32,730 nt of DNA from Thiobacillus denitrificans (lineage in GTDB: Bacteria > Pseudomonadota > Gammaproteobacteria > Burkholderiales > Thiobacillaceae): positions 42,437 through 75,166 of the forward strand of contig DDRS01000006.1 of assembly GCA_002343685.1 (NCBI GenBank), read 5' to 3'. Numbering within the stretch: the first letter of the stretch is position 1; the number at the start of each line of letters is the position of its first letter. The notes beneath the pieces are model-generated. The model was not told where the DNA came from and searched no databases. It saw nothing but the letters and a program-made list of their open reading frames with translations. This document shows positions 31,702 through 32,730 of this stretch, piece after piece. The position numbers and the translations under genes are program-made.

Positions 31702-32730
31702 ATGTTTGGGAACCTTACCATCAAGTCGCGCCTGGTCATCCTTATTTCCTTCATGGCGGTGCTGCTGCTCGTGATCGGAGGCATCGGGCTGAGTGGTATG
31801 AGCAAAACCGATGCAGGCTTGAAAACCGTATACGAGGATCGGACCGTTCCCTTGATGGATCTGGGTCGCATCATCGACATGGCCAACCGGACCCGGACCA
31901 ACGCCACGGTTGCCGCCACGGCCCCCTGGGCGGACGTGGCCATCAAGGCCAATACGGACACGCAGCAACTGGACGTGGAAATCAACAAGCTCTGGGCCAA
32001 ATACACGCGTACGGCCATGACCCCGGACGAGAAGGCACTGGCGGACAGTTTCAATACGCAATGGAAAACCTACACGACCTCGCGCGATGTCACGATGAAG
32101 CTGGCGATGGAATCGGACTTCGATACGGCCAAGGAGAATGCCTCCAAGGATGCTGCCCCGAAGTTTTCGGCTGCCCGCGAAACCCTGTTCAAACTGATCG
32201 AATTGCAGGGTGCGGTCGCCAAGCATGAATTCGAAACGGCCCGCAGCCGCTACGAGAGCAGCCGGGTGGTCGCCATCGCGGCCATCGCCCTGGGTCTGGC
32301 CCTGGCGGCCTGGTTCGGCTTCATCCTGATCCGCGCCATCACTCGTCCGCTGGATGCAGCGGTCAAGCTTGCGCGAGGCGTTGCCGAAGGCGACCTGACG
32401 CAGCGTATCGACGTCCACTCCACGGATGAAGTCGGCCAGCTGATGCAAGCGCTCAAAGACATGAACGCCAGCCTGGTGACCATCGTCGGCCAGGTGCGTC
32501 ACGGCACCGAGACCATAGCCGTCGCCTCACGCGAGATCGCCTCCGGCAACGCTGACCTGTCGTCGCGTACCGAATCGCAGGCCTCGAGCCTCGAAGAGAC
32601 CGCCTCCTCGATGGAAGAGCTGACCAGCACCGTCAAGCAGAACGCCGAGAACGCCCGCCAGGCCAACCAGCTGGTGGTTTCCACCGCCGACGTTGCCGCC
32701 AAGGGCGGAGCCGTCGTCGGCCAGGTCGTC
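31702..32730 (+). CDS. Methyl-accepting chemotaxis protein, 5' part, cut by window end
   Basis: The first 343 codons of a chemoreceptor that runs off the window. TM1 is at about residues 10-30 (RLVILISFMAVLLLVIGGIGL), a four-helix-bundle ligand domain (4HB type) at about 31-188, TM2 at 189-210 (VVAIAAIALGLALAAWFGFILI) and HAMP from 211 (ITRPLDAAVKLARGVAEGDLTQRI). The cytoplasmic signalling part begins with SSLEETASSMEEL, where Glu and Gln/Glu sites look like the first methylation helix. This is the Tar/Tsr-like class common in betaproteobacteria. The ligand cannot be read from sequence. GGAG lies 9 bases before the ATG at 31702. Confidence 0.95.
   Translation, partial: MFGNLTIKSRLVILISFMAVLLLVIGGIGLSGMSKTDAGLKTVYEDRTVPLMDLGRIIDMANRTRTNATVAATAPWADVAIKANTDTQQLDVEINKLWAKYTRTAMTPDEKALADSFNTQWKTYTTSRDVTMKLAMESDFDTAKENASKDAAPKFSAARETLFKLIELQGAVAKHEFETARSRYESSRVVAIAAIALGLALAAWFGFILIRAITRPLDAAVKLARGVAEGDLTQRIDVHSTDEVGQLMQALKDMNASLVTIVGQVRHGTETIAVASREIASGNADLSSRTESQASSLEETASSMEELTSTVKQNAENARQANQLVVSTADVAAKGGAVVGQVV

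Overview
The window reads as the chromosome of a GC-rich, motile, sulfur-oxidising betaproteobacterium of Thiobacillus / Sulfuricella type. This rests on three things. A qmoA-qmoB-hdrC-hdrB cluster is present, which is the electron partner module of dissimilatory APS reductase. The flagellar rod/hook operon sits next to flgMN and flgA and runs into che genes. The housekeeping genes (prfC, ada, mnmC) have proteobacterial form. The species call is inference; no rRNA gene is present.

Layout. (1) 1-939, minus strand: 5' part of prfC (release factor 3), cut by the window edge. (2) 940-1369: a 430-base divergent intergenic region with a strong inverted repeat just upstream of qmoA. (3) 1370-6483, plus: qmoA, qmoB, hdrC-like and hdrB-like genes, closed by a clear intrinsic terminator at 6497-6527. 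The usual membrane subunit QmoC is absent and soluble HdrC/HdrB homologues stand in its place. (4) 6559-8125, minus: a stand-alone CZB (zinc-binding chemoreceptor-type) protein and the bifunctional methylation-repair regulator Ada. An Ada-box-like sequence lies upstream of ada at promoter distance. (5) 8271-9345, plus: a small acidic hypothetical protein and a flavin-reductase-like protein. (6) 9383-9805, minus: a BON-domain lipoprotein. (7) 10047-14364, minus: a MacAB-like export operon with an adaptor, an ATPase and two FtsX-type permeases; a dispersed palindromic repeat lies between ATPase and first permease. (8) 14409-16238, plus: mnmC, for tRNA wobble-uridine modification.

(9) 16255-17841, minus: flgN, flgM and flgA. 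Divergent from these, 18013-28016 carries flgB, C, D, E, F, G, H, I, J, K and L in assembly order, covering rod, hook, P/L rings, hook-filament junction and muramidase. (10) 28013-32730, plus: a CheZ-like phosphatase candidate that overlaps the end of flgL, then cheY, cheA, cheW and the 5' part of a methyl-accepting chemoreceptor cut by the window end. Regions 9 and 10 form one motility-chemotaxis block.

The strongest points for follow-up are the Qmo-HdrCB hybrid without a membrane subunit, the Ada box that resolves the ada start, the CheZ-like protein with a DxxxQ motif, the paired inverted repeats around the flgM promoter region, and the repeat inside the ABC operon. I did not find a wholly new system; most of the window is recognisable.
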